64,000 bases of DNA from Inhella crocodyli (GTDB lineage Bacteria; Pseudomonadota; Gammaproteobacteria; Burkholderiales; Burkholderiaceae_C), in NCBI RefSeq assembly GCF_004004565.1, contig NZ_SACM01000004.1, forward strand, positions 124,001-188,000, written 5' to 3'. The notes below the pieces were generated by a model. The model did no database searches, was not told the DNA's origin, and saw only the letters and a program-made list of their open reading frames with translations. Position numbers and translations under genes: made by a program. Every line of letters begins with the position of its first letter. Position 1 is the first letter of the stretch. Shown here piece after piece: positions 21,505 to 29,862 of this stretch.

Positions 21505-22452
21505 TCCAGCGAAATGTCCTCACCGAAGTCCAGCCCGCCCTCGCACGCCGCCCTGCCCCTGCTGGCCGGCTTGGCGGTCATCCTCGTGTGGGGCCTGAAC
21601 TTCCCGCTGCAAAAGGCCATCCTGGGGCAGGTCAGCCCGGTGTCCAACGTGGGCACGCGTTACTTCATCGTGCCGGTGTGCGCTGTGCTCCTGCTGCTGT
21701 GGCGCTACCGCCTGGCCTGGCCGCGCCTGAGCCGCGGCGAGCTGGCGCAACTGGCCCGCTTGGCCTGCGTGGGCCAGGCCCTGCACCTGCTGCTGGCCGC
21801 CGTGGGCATGTCGCAGTCCACCGCCTTCAGCGCCAGCGTGCTGCTCGCCTGCGGGCCGGTGTTCACCCTGTTGATCCTGCGCGCCTCGGGCTTGGAGCGG
21901 CTGAGCGCCATGCAATGGCTGGGCGTGGCCCTGGCGGCTGCCGGGGCGCTGGCCTTCACGAGCGACAAGCTCTTGCTGCTGGAATGGAAGGCCAGCGGCG
22001 GCGACCTGCTGCTGCTGCTGGCCGCGGCCTTATTCAGTTGGTACACGGTGGCGAGCAAGCCCTTGATCGAGCGGCACGGCGGCGCGCTGGTGCTGGGCTA
22101 CGGCACCCTGCTGTGCACCGTGCCCGCCTTGCTGGCGGCCAGCCCGGCGCTGGTGGCCCTGCCCTGGGCCGAGGTGCCCGCCTGGGTCTGGTGGGGGCAG
22201 CTGTGGCAGGTGGCCGGCGGCGGCTTCTTGGGCTGGCTGGCCTGGGGCTGGGCCAACGAGCACCGGGGCGTAGCGCGCACCGCGCCCCTGATCTACCTGA
22301 TGCCCGTGGTGGCAGGCCTCAGCGCCTGGGCCTTCACCGGCGAGCGCTTCACCCTGCACAAGGTGCTGGCGGCGGTGCTGGTGCTGGCCGGCGTGGCCGT
22401 GGCGCAGTTTGGGCACCGGCCGCCGAAGGTGGCCGACGCCACGGGCGATTGA
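21502..22452 (+). CDS. EamA/DMT-family exporter
   Basis: 316 aa with about ten membrane helices and the family start LAVILVWGLNFPLQKAILGQVSP. The C-terminal repeat includes YLMPVVAGLSAWAFTGERFT, typical of amino-acid/metabolite exporters. Substrate not determined. It is divergent from, and probably regulated by, the XRE-cupin gene. An in-frame ATG at 21514 is an alternative start; neither has a convincing ribosome site. Confidence 0.9.
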   Translation: MSSEMSSPKSSPPSHAALPLLAGLAVILVWGLNFPLQKAILGQVSPVSNVGTRYFIVPVCAVLLLLWRYRLAWPRLSRGELAQLARLACVGQALHLLLAAVGMSQSTAFSASVLLACGPVFTLLILRASGLERLSAMQWLGVALAAAGALAFTSDKLLLLEWKASGGDLLLLLAAALFSWYTVASKPLIERHGGALVLGYGTLLCTVPALLAASPALVALPWAEVPAWVWWGQLWQVAGGGFLGWLAWGWANEHRGVARTAPLIYLMPVVAGLSAWAFTGERFTLHKVLAAVLVLAGVAVAQFGHRPPKVADATGD

Positions 22453-22520
22453 GCGGACCCCAAATGCCTTTGGGATGATCCACGCCAAAGGGGCCAGCGA
22501 GACCCCTCAGGGAGCCGCAG

Positions 22521-23126
22521 GTGAACGCAGCGCGACACAAAGGAATCTTGAGAACGTGGGTGGACGACAAGGGGTTCGGCTTCATCGCGCCGACCGGTGG
22601 CGGCCCTGAGGTCTTTGTCCACATCTCGTCGCTGCCGCGCGACCGCACGCGGCCTGTGGCTGGCGAACGGGTGAGCTACGAGCTGGGAGCCGGTCGTGAC
22701 GGGCGCCCGCAGGCGCTGCACGTGGTGCGCGATGCGTTGGGCCCCATCGATGACGCCCCTGCGACCCGCCGCCCCCCTCGCAGTTCGCCGGCATCCAGGC
22801 CCCCTCGGCGCGCGAGCGGCTGGCTCGGCCGGAGCCTGTGGGTCGTGCTGTTCGCGGCCTTGGCCTGGGGCGCGCACCAGCGCTGGTCGCAGCGAGCCAT
22901 GCCCGGCGCAGACCCCCATCCCCTCGCGGTGGAGCATCCGGCCGAAACGGCCGACCCTGGGGTGCCCACAGCCACCGAAGGGTTCCGCTGCGACGGCCGT
23001 CAGCATTGCAGCCAAATGCGGTCCTGCGCGGAAGCCAAGGCGTTTTTGAGGCACTGTCCGAACCAGAAGACAGATGGCGACGGCGACGGGGTGCCCTGCG
23101 AGCTGCAGTGGTGCAATGGCGGGTGA
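22521..23126 (+). CDS. cold-shock domain protein with membrane helix and excalibur domain
   Basis: 201 aa. Residues about 5-68 are a cold-shock domain (KGILRTWVDDKGFGFIAP, VFVHISSLP) with the nucleic-acid-binding aromatics. A Pro/Arg-rich linker, one membrane helix (about 100-118, SLWVVLFAALAWGAH) and a C-terminal excalibur domain (FRCDGRQHCSQMRSCAEA, DGDGDGVPCE) with Ca-binding-like Asp residues and paired Cys follow. The topology would put RNA binding inside and the Cys/Ca domain in the periplasm. GTG start with GGAG 6 nt upstream. The physiological role is not known. Confidence 0.88.
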   Translation: MNAARHKGILRTWVDDKGFGFIAPTGGGPEVFVHISSLPRDRTRPVAGERVSYELGAGRDGRPQALHVVRDALGPIDDAPATRRPPRSSPASRPPRRASGWLGRSLWVVLFAALAWGAHQRWSQRAMPGADPHPLAVEHPAETADPGVPTATEGFRCDGRQHCSQMRSCAEAKAFLRHCPNQKTDGDGDGVPCELQWCNGG

Positions 23127-23143
23127 CCCTGACCACGCTCGCC

Positions 23144-23626
23144 ATGCACTTCGAGTTCACCCACCTGGACGCCACCGACGCGGCCGTCGCCCACCCCCTG
23201 CACGCGCTGCTGCAGGCCGCGCACGCGCAGGAGGCGGCCCTGGTGGGCGTGGCCGACCTGCCCGCCTTGCGCCGTTCGGTGCTGGACCTGCAAGGCGCCA
23301 ACGACGACTGGCTGGGCGCCTGGGCGGGCGAGCGCCTGGTGGGCGCCTTGGCGCTGCACGCCGACCCCGACGACGAGGCGGTGATCGCCGTCGGCAGCCT
23401 GGTCACGCACCCCGAGCACCAGCGCCAGGGCGTGGCCAGCCTCTTGCTGCACGCGGCGGTGGTCAGCCAGGGGCGCCGCATGCCCTTGAGCGCCCAGGTG
23501 CTGGAGGCCAATGCCCCGGCCCTGGCGCTGCTGCGGGCGGCCAAGTTCAAACCCGTTCGCCAGTGGGTCGAGCTGCAGGGTGGGCAGCGCTTGCGCTGGG
23601 TCAAGCTGCTGCGCCTGCCGGCGTGA
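23144..23626 (+). CDS. GNAT N-acetyltransferase
   Basis: 160 aa. GNAT core with AVGSLVTHPEHQRQGVASLLL as the acetyl-CoA loop and EANAPALALLRAAKFKPV as the C-terminal signature. Substrate unknown. An in-frame GTG at 23123 overlaps the upstream stop as GTGA and would add seven residues; neither start has a clear ribosome site, so the start is uncertain. Confidence 0.85.
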   Translation: MHFEFTHLDATDAAVAHPLHALLQAAHAQEAALVGVADLPALRRSVLDLQGANDDWLGAWAGERLVGALALHADPDDEAVIAVGSLVTHPEHQRQGVASLLLHAAVVSQGRRMPLSAQVLEANAPALALLRAAKFKPVRQWVELQGGQRLRWVKLLRLPA

Positions 23627-23670
23627 CGCACGCACGGCCCAATCGCCCCGGGCTGGGCTAGGCTCGGCGC

Positions 23671-24051
23671 ATGTACTGGTACACCGGCATGTTGGAGATG
23701 CACCGCTGGCTGGCGATCGCCAGCGTGCTGGTCTTCGCCCTGCGCGCGCTGGACGTGCTCTTGCGCACCCGGCTGCTCAGCGAGGGCCCGGGCAAGGTCA
23801 TGAGCGTGCTGCTAGACGTGCCACTGACCATCAGCGGCCTGAGCCTGTGGGGCCTGCTGCAGACCAGCCTCGTCCACGAGCCCTGGCTGGCGGTGAAGTT
23901 TTTGTTGTTGGCGGTCTACGTGGCCATGGGCGCGCTGGCCCTTCGGGCCCAGACCCGCGAGGGAGAGTTGCTGGCCCTGATCCTGGCGCTGACGACCATG
24001 GCCCTGCTGTTCGGCGTGGCCCTGACGCGCGACCCCTTCATGGGCCTGTGA
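23671..24051 (+). CDS. SirB-like inner membrane protein
   Basis: 126 aa with four membrane helices. The pattern (HRWLAIASVLVFALRALDVLL, LLDVPLTISGLSLWGL, WLAVKFLLLAVYVAMGALALR, and ALTRDPF at the end) matches the SirB2/YchQ family, whose role is poorly understood. Monocistronic or loosely linked to the following gene (8 nt gap). Confidence 0.8.
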   Translation: MYWYTGMLEMHRWLAIASVLVFALRALDVLLRTRLLSEGPGKVMSVLLDVPLTISGLSLWGLLQTSLVHEPWLAVKFLLLAVYVAMGALALRAQTREGELLALILALTTMALLFGVALTRDPFMGL

Positions 24052-24059
24052 TCGCGCGC

Positions 24060-24806
24060 ATGAAGCCCACCCGCGCCCAGGTGCGCCGCCTGCGCGAGGT
24101 CTACCGCAGCGCGGGCTGGCCCTGCCAAGACAGCACCGAGCTGGAGCTGTTGGCCGCCGGCTGGCTGGTGCGCGAGCGCGACGCCGACGGCCGCGAGCGC
24201 CTGCGCCTGAGCGATGCCGGCATCCAGGCCGCGGCGGTCGGCCTGGCGGCCAACCGCGCCGCACGCACGGCCCACGAGGCCCTGGTGGTCCGCACCGCCG
24301 AAGAACTGCAGCGCGCCGGCCGCGTGACCTGGACCGGCCTGAGCCTGCGCGCCGGCCTGCCGCGCGAGGGCGATCCACCCTCGGCGCCCGCCCTGCCGCT
24401 GTGGGACGAGGACGCCCCGCCCACGCCGCCGCAGCGCCGCTGGGTGCTGTGCGAGCCCGACGTTTACAGCCTGCGGCCCAGCAGCGTGGCCAAGGGGCTG
24501 GAGGTGGCCATCCACGAGGTCAAGGTCAGCCGCGCCGACCTGCTGGGCGAGCTGCGCCGGCCGGCCAAGAGCGCGGCCTACGCCGCCCTGTGCGGCCAGG
24601 CCTGGTTCGTCATCGCCGCCGGCATCGCCGAGGTGGACGAAATTCCGCCGCTCTTCGGCGTGTGGATCGCGCACCCGCAGCACTTCGAGCTGGGGCGCCC
24701 GGCGCCGCAGCGAGCGCACGTGCCCGACCTGGCCACCTGGCTGGCCCTGGCCCGGGCCACGCCGCGCGCACTCCCCCTCGACCCCCTGCAGGCGCCGCTG
24801 GCCTGA
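24060..24806 (+). CDS. conserved protein with PD-(D/E)XK nuclease-like core
   Basis: 248 aa, not firmly recognised. The N-terminal 90 residues look like a winged-helix segment (LLAAGWLVRERDADGRERLRL). The C-terminal half holds EPDVYSL, then HEVKVSRADLLGELRRPAKSAAY, then AWFVIAAGIAEVDEIP, the D...ExK layout of PD-(D/E)XK restriction-like folds such as the MmcB/DUF group. No partner methylase or repair gene is adjacent. Fold inferred from motif order only. Confidence 0.65.
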   Translation: MKPTRAQVRRLREVYRSAGWPCQDSTELELLAAGWLVRERDADGRERLRLSDAGIQAAAVGLAANRAARTAHEALVVRTAEELQRAGRVTWTGLSLRAGLPREGDPPSAPALPLWDEDAPPTPPQRRWVLCEPDVYSLRPSSVAKGLEVAIHEVKVSRADLLGELRRPAKSAAYAALCGQAWFVIAAGIAEVDEIPPLFGVWIAHPQHFELGRPAPQRAHVPDLATWLALARATPRALPLDPLQAPLA

Positions 24807-24813
24807 AGCCCGG

Positions 24814-25659
24814 TCAGGGTTCGACGGCGTGGTACTGCGCGTACAGGCGCCGCACCTCGCCGCTGCGCGCCATGCGTTGCAGCTCTTGGGCAAAGCGGTG
24901 CGCCAAGCTGCCCGGCTGGGCGACCACACGCTGGTTGTCGGGCCCGAGCGGCTTGCCTGGCTTGTAGGCGGGGTTGGTCACCAGCTTCACGTGCGCCGAC
25001 TTTTTCGAAAACGCTGCGTGGTTCGGCGACTCGCCCCCGCAGCATTGCGGGTGCACCTTGACCAGTCCGCGCCACTCGGGGTGCGTGCGCACGAGGAAAT
25101 CCACCGACATGCGGCCGTACACGTAAAAGTCACCGCGCTCGCGCAGAAGCATCTCCACGCCCCGCTCCAAGGCCGCCGACACCACCTTCACCTCGGCGAT
25201 GCTCGCGCGTTCGGCCGGGCTCAGCTCCTCCAGGTAATTGGGCTGCCCGGTGTGGCGCAACAGGCGTCGGCCGGCCAACTGTCGCAGGTGGGTCACCTCG
25301 GGCAGGTCGGGACGGGAAACGCCCACCAGCCCGCCCGGCAAGCCGTTGTCCATGAAGAGCAGGTAGCTGTCCCGGTCCTCGTCGAAGTCCATGCCGGGGT
25401 AGAAGTCGACCTCGCCGCGCTTGAGCGCCTCGACCATGCGCAGCTTGGGCAAGCGCTCCACGCGCAGCTGGCAGCCCAAGCGCTGGGCCACGGTGCGGTA
25501 GAGGTCCAGGTAGAGGCCGCGGTGGTCGGGCGCCTCCGCCATCAACGGGGGCCGGGCTTCGCTGCGGTAGCCCAAAGTCAAGGTGCACGCCGGGGCCGCG
25601 AACGCGGTCCAGGCGGCCGTCCAGGCCGCGATGCAAAGGGCGATCGGTCTCAGTGGCAC
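24814..25659 (-). CDS. orphan periplasmic solute-binding protein (SBP_bac_3-like)
   Basis: 281 aa. GTG start, signal peptide of about 22 residues (ends AFAAP), then a type-II solute-binding fold: LTLGYRSEARPPLM at the start of domain 1 and LKRGEVDFYPGMDFDEDRDSYLLF in the usual position. The C-terminus (MARSGEVRRLYAQYHAVEP) is the typical SBP_bac_3 ending. No permease or ATPase adjoins it, so it may feed a distant transporter or act as a signalling receptor. It resembles the proteins at 40021 and 58039 in layout. Confidence 0.85.
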   Translation of the reverse strand: MPLRPIALCIAAWTAAWTAFAAPACTLTLGYRSEARPPLMAEAPDHRGLYLDLYRTVAQRLGCQLRVERLPKLRMVEALKRGEVDFYPGMDFDEDRDSYLLFMDNGLPGGLVGVSRPDLPEVTHLRQLAGRRLLRHTGQPNYLEELSPAERASIAEVKVVSAALERGVEMLLRERGDFYVYGRMSVDFLVRTHPEWRGLVKVHPQCCGGESPNHAAFSKKSAHVKLVTNPAYKPGKPLGPDNQRVVAQPGSLAHRFAQELQRMARSGEVRRLYAQYHAVEP

Positions 25660-25723
25660 GGATCAGGTCGATCGAAAGCAGGCACGCCAGTAGACAACAG
25701 CCCCGACGCGACTGTCGAGACGC

Positions 25724-26956
25724 TCAGGGGGCGGGTTTTCGCAAACCCGCGGCGCGCAGCTTGTCCTTTTTGCTGGGCCGCTGGCCCTTGATGCCACCGG
25801 TGGCCTGGGCCTCGCTGGCCACCGCCTTGGGCTCGAAGCCAGGCAGTTGCTCGCGCGGCACGCGCTGGCCCTGGCGCTTTTCGATCAGGCGGAAGTGCGA
25901 CTCGGCGTTGGTCGGGCTGTCGGCACACACGAAGCTGACCGCGAACCCGCGCCGCCCCATGCGGCCGGTGCGGCCGATGCGGTGCGTGTAGTCGGCGGCC
26001 GAACGGGGCAGCTCGTGGTTCACCACCGCGTCCAGCGCGGGGATGTGCAGGCCGCGCGCGGCCACGTCGGTGGCCACCAGCACCTTCAGCTTGCCGCCCT
26101 TGATGGCGGCCAGCACCTCGGTGCGCGCGCCCTGGCTCAGCTCGCCGTGCAGCGCAGCGGCCTGGATGCCGTGCGCCCACAGCTTGTCGGACACGTGCTC
26201 GGCGGCGTAGCGCGTGGCCACGAAGACCAGCACGCGCTGCCAACCCTCGGTGGCCAGCAGGTGGCGCAGCAGGGGCGTGCGCTGGGCGGCGTCCACTTGG
26301 ATGGCGCGCTGCACGATGTCGGGCGGCTGGCTTGCCAGCTCGATGCGTTCGGGGTTCTGCAGCCAGCCATCGGCCAGGCTTTGCAACGCGGGCGGGAAGG
26401 TGGCCGAGAACAGCAAGGTCTGGCGCTGGACGGGCAGCAGGCCCTCGATGCGGCGCCACTCGGCCTCGAAGCCGGCGGCCAGCAGGCGGTCGGCCTCGTC
26501 CAGCACCAGGGTGCGCACGTGGGCCAGGCTCAAGCCGTTGTGGTCGATCAGGTCCAGCAGCCGACCCGGCGTGGCCACCATCAGGTCGCAGCCGCCGCGC
26601 AGGGCCATGAGCTGCGGGTTGATGGACACGCCGCCGAACGCCAGACCGACTTTGAGCCGCTGCGGCAGCGCGGCGGCGAAGCCGCGCAGGGTCTCGGCGA
26701 TTTGCACGGCCAGTTCGCGGGTGGGCGCCAGCACCAGCGCGCGCGGCCCCGCGCCGGGCTGCTTCAGCGCCTGGGCCAGCAGCGGCAGGCAAAAGGCCGC
26801 GGTCTTGCCCGAGCCGGTTTCGGCCAGGGCCAGCAGGTCGCGACCGGCCAGCACCACGGGCACGGCCGCGGCCTGGATGGGCGTGGGCTCGACGAAGCCG
26901 GCGGCCTGGGCGGCGTTGAGCAGCGGCGGGGGCAGGCCGAGGGCGGAAAAGGGCAT
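25724..26956 (-). CDS. rhlE: DEAD-box RNA helicase, RhlE-like
   Basis: 410 aa. All core motifs are present: Q motif FVEPTPIQ, motif I AETGSGKT, Ia PTRELA, Ib TPGRLLD, II DEAD, III SAT, V ATDVAARGLHIP and VI HRIGRTGR. A short basic C-terminal tail (GQRPSKKDKLRAAGLRK) probably binds RNA. RhlE-type helicases help ribosome assembly and RNA decay, particularly in the cold. The ATG at 26956 is preferred to a TTG four codons upstream. Confidence 0.95.
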   Translation of the reverse strand: MPFSALGLPPPLLNAAQAAGFVEPTPIQAAAVPVVLAGRDLLALAETGSGKTAAFCLPLLAQALKQPGAGPRALVLAPTRELAVQIAETLRGFAAALPQRLKVGLAFGGVSINPQLMALRGGCDLMVATPGRLLDLIDHNGLSLAHVRTLVLDEADRLLAAGFEAEWRRIEGLLPVQRQTLLFSATFPPALQSLADGWLQNPERIELASQPPDIVQRAIQVDAAQRTPLLRHLLATEGWQRVLVFVATRYAAEHVSDKLWAHGIQAAALHGELSQGARTEVLAAIKGGKLKVLVATDVAARGLHIPALDAVVNHELPRSAADYTHRIGRTGRMGRRGFAVSFVCADSPTNAESHFRLIEKRQGQRVPREQLPGFEPKAVASEAQATGGIKGQRPSKKDKLRAAGLRKPAP

Positions 26957-27001
26957 GGAGGGAGCCAATCGAAGCGGGGGCGCAGTGTCGGGCCCTGGCC
27001 C

Positions 27002-27271
27002 TCAAGTCGCCAGGGTGGCTGCAAGCGCCAGCAACACGGGGTACAGCAGCGTGGTGTACATGATGCGCGCCGCCAACACCAGCGGGTGCAGGGGCGGTTG
27101 ACGTCGCAAAGCCAGCGCGTTGGCCAGTGCCGTGAGGGGCAGGGCCACCAAACTCGTCAACAGGGCCCCCAGGCCCACGAAGGAGCCCCCACCGTTCGTG
27201 GCCACCACCACGCCGGCCACGGCGGCCATTTGCACGAGCGCCGGCAGCGCGATCCCCCAGAACCATGTCAT
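27002..27271 (-). CDS. small three-helix membrane protein of unknown function
   Basis: 89 aa with three predicted membrane helices (about residues 5-25, 30-54 and 62-87) and a short LRRQPPLHP loop. It is not recognised. Its ATG lies 7 nt after the stop of the VOC gene on the same strand, so it is the last gene of the adenosyltransferase operon. Confidence 0.7.
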   Translation of the reverse strand: MTWFWGIALPALVQMAAVAGVVVATNGGGSFVGLGALLTSLVALPLTALANALALRRQPPLHPLVLAARIMYTTLLYPVLLALAATLAT

Positions 27272-27278
27272 CGCGGGA

Positions 27279-27656
27279 TCATTCGCCTTCCAAATCCTGG
27301 CCAAAGACGATGCGGTGCCCGTCGGGCGTGACGATGGCGAACTCGCGCATGCCCCAGGGCTTGTCGCCCAGCGGGTGCCAAATCTCGACACCGTTTTTCA
27401 CCACCTCGCGGTACAGCGCCTGGACGTCGTCCACGTGCAGGTAGGCGAACCAGGAGTGGTCTTGCGCTTTGGATATGGGCACGGCGTCGGGGCAGTGCCC
27501 CAGGCGCAGTCGGCAGGCGCCGCGGCTGAGGAAGGCCCAGCCGTCGACCTGGAAGTCCTCGTCGAAACCAAGCTGGTCGACGTAGAAGCGTACCGAGCGC
27601 TCGAGGTCGTTGACGGCCAGCACGAAGGTGGCAATCTGGACTTGGGCGGTGCTCAC
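27279..27656 (-). CDS. VOC-superfamily protein (glyoxalase/bleomycin-resistance fold)
   Basis: 125 aa. A single VOC unit pair: ATFVLAVNDLERSVRFYVDQLGF at the N-terminus and WFAYLHVDDVQALYREVVKNGVE in the second half, ending in TPDGHRIVFGQ with a metal-ligand-like position. Function (dioxygenase, lyase or binding protein) cannot be chosen. The GTG start overlaps the adenosyltransferase stop by 4 nt. Confidence 0.85.
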   Translation of the reverse strand: MSTAQVQIATFVLAVNDLERSVRFYVDQLGFDEDFQVDGWAFLSRGACRLRLGHCPDAVPISKAQDHSWFAYLHVDDVQALYREVVKNGVEIWHPLGDKPWGMREFAIVTPDGHRIVFGQDLEGE

Positions 27657-28237
27657 GCCTCGTCGCCCCCGCCCCGGGCCAGGCGCTCGCTCTTCCAGTA
27701 CACGTCGTCGCCGCCCAGGCCGTCGAGGTTGGCGCGGTTGAGCACGCGGGCGAGCACGAAGAGCAGGTCGGACAGGCGGTTCAGGTACTGGCGTGGCGCG
27801 GCGTGAACCGCCTCTTGGGCGGCCAGCAACACAACGGCCCGTTCGGCGCGGCGCGCCACGGTGCGGGCCACGTGGGCCAAGGCCGCACTGCGCGTGCCGG
27901 CCGGCAGGATGAACTCTTTGAGGCGCGGCAGCGTGGCGTTGTAGCGCGCCAGGGCGTCGTCCAGGTGCTGCACCGCGGCCTCCTTGAGCAAGGTGCCGCC
28001 GGGCCAAGACAACTCGCCCCCCAGGTTGAACAGCTCGTGCTGAACCACCACGAGAAGCTCGCGCACGTCGTCGGGCAGGGGCTCGGCGAGCAGCACGCCA
28101 AGGTGGGAGTTCAGCTCGTCCACGTCGCCCATGGCGGCGACGCGCAGGTGGGTTTTCGGGACGCGGCTGCCGTCGCTGAGGCCAGTCGTGCCGTCGTCGC
28201 CAGTGCGGGTGGCGATCTGGGTGAGGCGGTTGCCCAT
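27653..28237 (-). CDS. pduO: PduO-type cob(I)alamin adenosyltransferase
   Basis: 194 aa. Transfers the adenosyl group from ATP to cob(I)alamin to make adenosylcobalamin. The ATP-binding N-terminus TRTGDDGTTGLSDGSRVPK, the central GDVDELNSHLG and the C-terminal RQYLNRLSDLLFVLARVLN are diagnostic of the PduO family. The window also holds cobalamin-dependent methionine synthase, so the cell uses B12. It is the first gene of an operon with the VOC protein and a small membrane protein. Confidence 0.95.
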   Translation of the reverse strand: MGNRLTQIATRTGDDGTTGLSDGSRVPKTHLRVAAMGDVDELNSHLGVLLAEPLPDDVRELLVVVQHELFNLGGELSWPGGTLLKEAAVQHLDDALARYNATLPRLKEFILPAGTRSAALAHVARTVARRAERAVVLLAAQEAVHAAPRQYLNRLSDLLFVLARVLNRANLDGLGGDDVYWKSERLARGGGDEA

Positions 28238-28297
28238 GGTCAATCTCGGTGGAAAGTCACCAGCAGGATCATGCCAGTCGGGTTCCAATCCCTCCCC

Positions 28298-28882
28298 ATG
28301 GCACGCCTTCAACGCACCCTCTTCACCACCCCGATCGTCAACCGGCTGCTGGCCGGCTTCTCGCGCCTGTACCTCCGGCTGGCCGGCTGGAAAGTGGAAG
28401 GGCGCCTGGAGGTCGACAAGTGCGTGCTCATCGCCGCACCCCACACCAGCAACTGGGACCTGCCGCTGACGCTGATGACCGCCTTCGTGCTGGACCTGCG
28501 CCTGCACTGGCTGGGCAAGCACACGATCTTCAAGTTCCCCTTCGGCCCGGTGATGCGCTGGTTGGGCGGAATTGCGGTCCACCGCCAGAAGAGCAACAAC
28601 CTGGTCGCCAACTCGGCCCAAGCGCTGCGCGAGTTCAAAGGCAAGGTGCAACTCATCATTCCGCCCGAGGGCACGCGCGACAAGGTCACCACCTGGAAGA
28701 CGGGCTTTTATTGGATCGCCCAGCAGGCCGGCGTGCCCATCCAGCTGGCCTACATGGACTACGCCAACAAGCGCGTGGGCCTGGGGCCCCTGGTGCAGCC
28801 CACGGGCGACATCGAGGCCGACATGGTGGCCATCAAGGCCTTCTACGCGCCCTTCATGGGCAAGCACGCCGACAAGACCTGA
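28298..28882 (+). CDS. PlsC-like lysophospholipid acyltransferase
   Basis: 194 aa. The acyltransferase motif HX4D is HTSNWD (about residues 49-54), and PPEGTRDK (about 122-129) is motif III, which contacts the glycerol phosphate. It belongs to the 1-acylglycerol-phosphate acyltransferase superfamily, in the short cytoplasmic-face subgroup lacking long membrane helices. Start at ATG 28298; ATG 28271 would add nine residues. A strong terminator follows. Confidence 0.87.
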   Translation: MARLQRTLFTTPIVNRLLAGFSRLYLRLAGWKVEGRLEVDKCVLIAAPHTSNWDLPLTLMTAFVLDLRLHWLGKHTIFKFPFGPVMRWLGGIAVHRQKSNNLVANSAQALREFKGKVQLIIPPEGTRDKVTTWKTGFYWIAQQAGVPIQLAYMDYANKRVGLGPLVQPTGDIEADMVAIKAFYAPFMGKHADKT

Positions 28883-28899
28883 GCGCGTCGTGGGCAAGA

Positions 28900-28927
28900 A
28901 AAAAGGCGACCCGGGGGTCGCCTTTTT
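28900..28927. terminator. bidirectional rho-independent terminator
   Basis: AAAAAGGCGACC (28900-28911) pairs perfectly with GGTCGCCTTTTT (28916-28927) around CGGG. The A-run on one side and T-run on the other make it work on both strands. It serves the acyltransferase (stop 28882) and the convergent PEP-CTERM gene (stop 28949). Confidence 0.93.
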
Positions 28928-28948
28928 GGATTCGGAAGCGGTTTCGCT

Positions 28949-29563
28949 TCAGGCCTTGCGGCGGCGGGCGACGGCGCCCAAGCCCAGGAGGCTCAGGCCC
29001 ACCAGGCCCAGGCTGGCCGGCTCGGACACGGCGCTCACCGACAGCGTGGCGCTGAAGAAGCTCAGCGGGTCGCGGCCGACAGAATCGCCCATGCCCAGCA
29101 CCCAGGTGCCGCCGGCGTTCAAGCCGTTGAAGGCGGCGAGCGACTGCACGCCACGGAAGCTGCCGCTGCTCATGACGCTGCCACCCACCACCGACGCGGC
29201 GGCGTCGTCGAAGTCGATCTGCACACGACCGCCCTGGCTGCCGCTGAAGGTCCCGGTGTTGATCAGGTCGACGCGCGTGCCGTTGGGGCTCAGCAGGTAG
29301 AAGAAGGTTTCGCTCAGGAAGGCGTTGCCCGTGCCGATGCAGGTCAAGTCACTCGGGCCGATGGCCGGGTCGTCGCACTTGGCGAAATCGATGCGGATGT
29401 TCACGTCGGTCACGGTGCCTTGGCCGTTGATGACCAAGTTGCGGGTGCCCGAGTTGGCGTCGAAGGCGCCGAAGGTGTTGTTGGTGGCGACGAGGGGGGC
29501 GGCTTGGGCGGCGACAGCACCGACCAGGGCGGCCGCGGCGGCCAAAAAGCGAATTGCGCGCAT
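28949..29563 (-). CDS. PEP-CTERM surface protein
   Basis: 204 aa. Signal peptide of about 25 residues (ends VAAQAAP), an extracellular body with a proprotein-convertase P-domain-like pattern (RNLVINGQGTVTDVNIRIDF, GTWVLGMGDSVG), and a C-terminal PEP-CTERM signal VSEPASLGLVG plus hydrophobic helix and RRRK. Exosortase-dependent sorting is expected. The start at 29563 is the ATG before MRAIRFL; a longer frame to 29602 has no signal-like start. The P-domain assignment is tentative. Confidence 0.85.
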   Translation of the reverse strand: MRAIRFLAAAAALVGAVAAQAAPLVATNNTFGAFDANSGTRNLVINGQGTVTDVNIRIDFAKCDDPAIGPSDLTCIGTGNAFLSETFFYLLSPNGTRVDLINTGTFSGSQGGRVQIDFDDAAASVVGGSVMSSGSFRGVQSLAAFNGLNAGGTWVLGMGDSVGRDPLSFFSATLSVSAVSEPASLGLVGLSLLGLGAVARRRKA

Positions 29564-29862
29564 GGTGTTGAGAGTGTGAAGTTGTACACAGTGCAACCCC
29601 AACGCGGGTCGCGATGGGTTGGATAAGCAGGTTTCGGGCCAGCTTCACTCACCCAGCGGCTCAATCGTTTAGGGTCAAAGACTTAGGCAGCGTCAATCCC
29701 TAACTTGTTAATACCCGATGCTTTTGAAGGGTCAAGGTGTAAAGAATGGCGACAGTTGCTCCCCCGGCCGGACGGCCGCCGCCCGCGAGGCGGTCGGCAA
29801 GGCCCTTGGGGCAGGCCCGACCCCCAATAATCCCGGCTCCCTCCGCTCACCCCCGTGGCCCC
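29564..29862. promoter_or_regulatory. 299-bp AT-richer divergent intergenic region
   Basis: This is the longest gene-free stretch together with the one at 52377-52670. It is clearly richer in A+T than its surroundings between about 29570 and 29750, and should hold the promoters of the PEP-CTERM gene (leftward) and tyrB (rightward). The octamer AGGGTCAA occurs twice in the same direction at 29671-29678 and 29728-29735. No RNA gene or open frame is supported. Confidence 0.4.
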
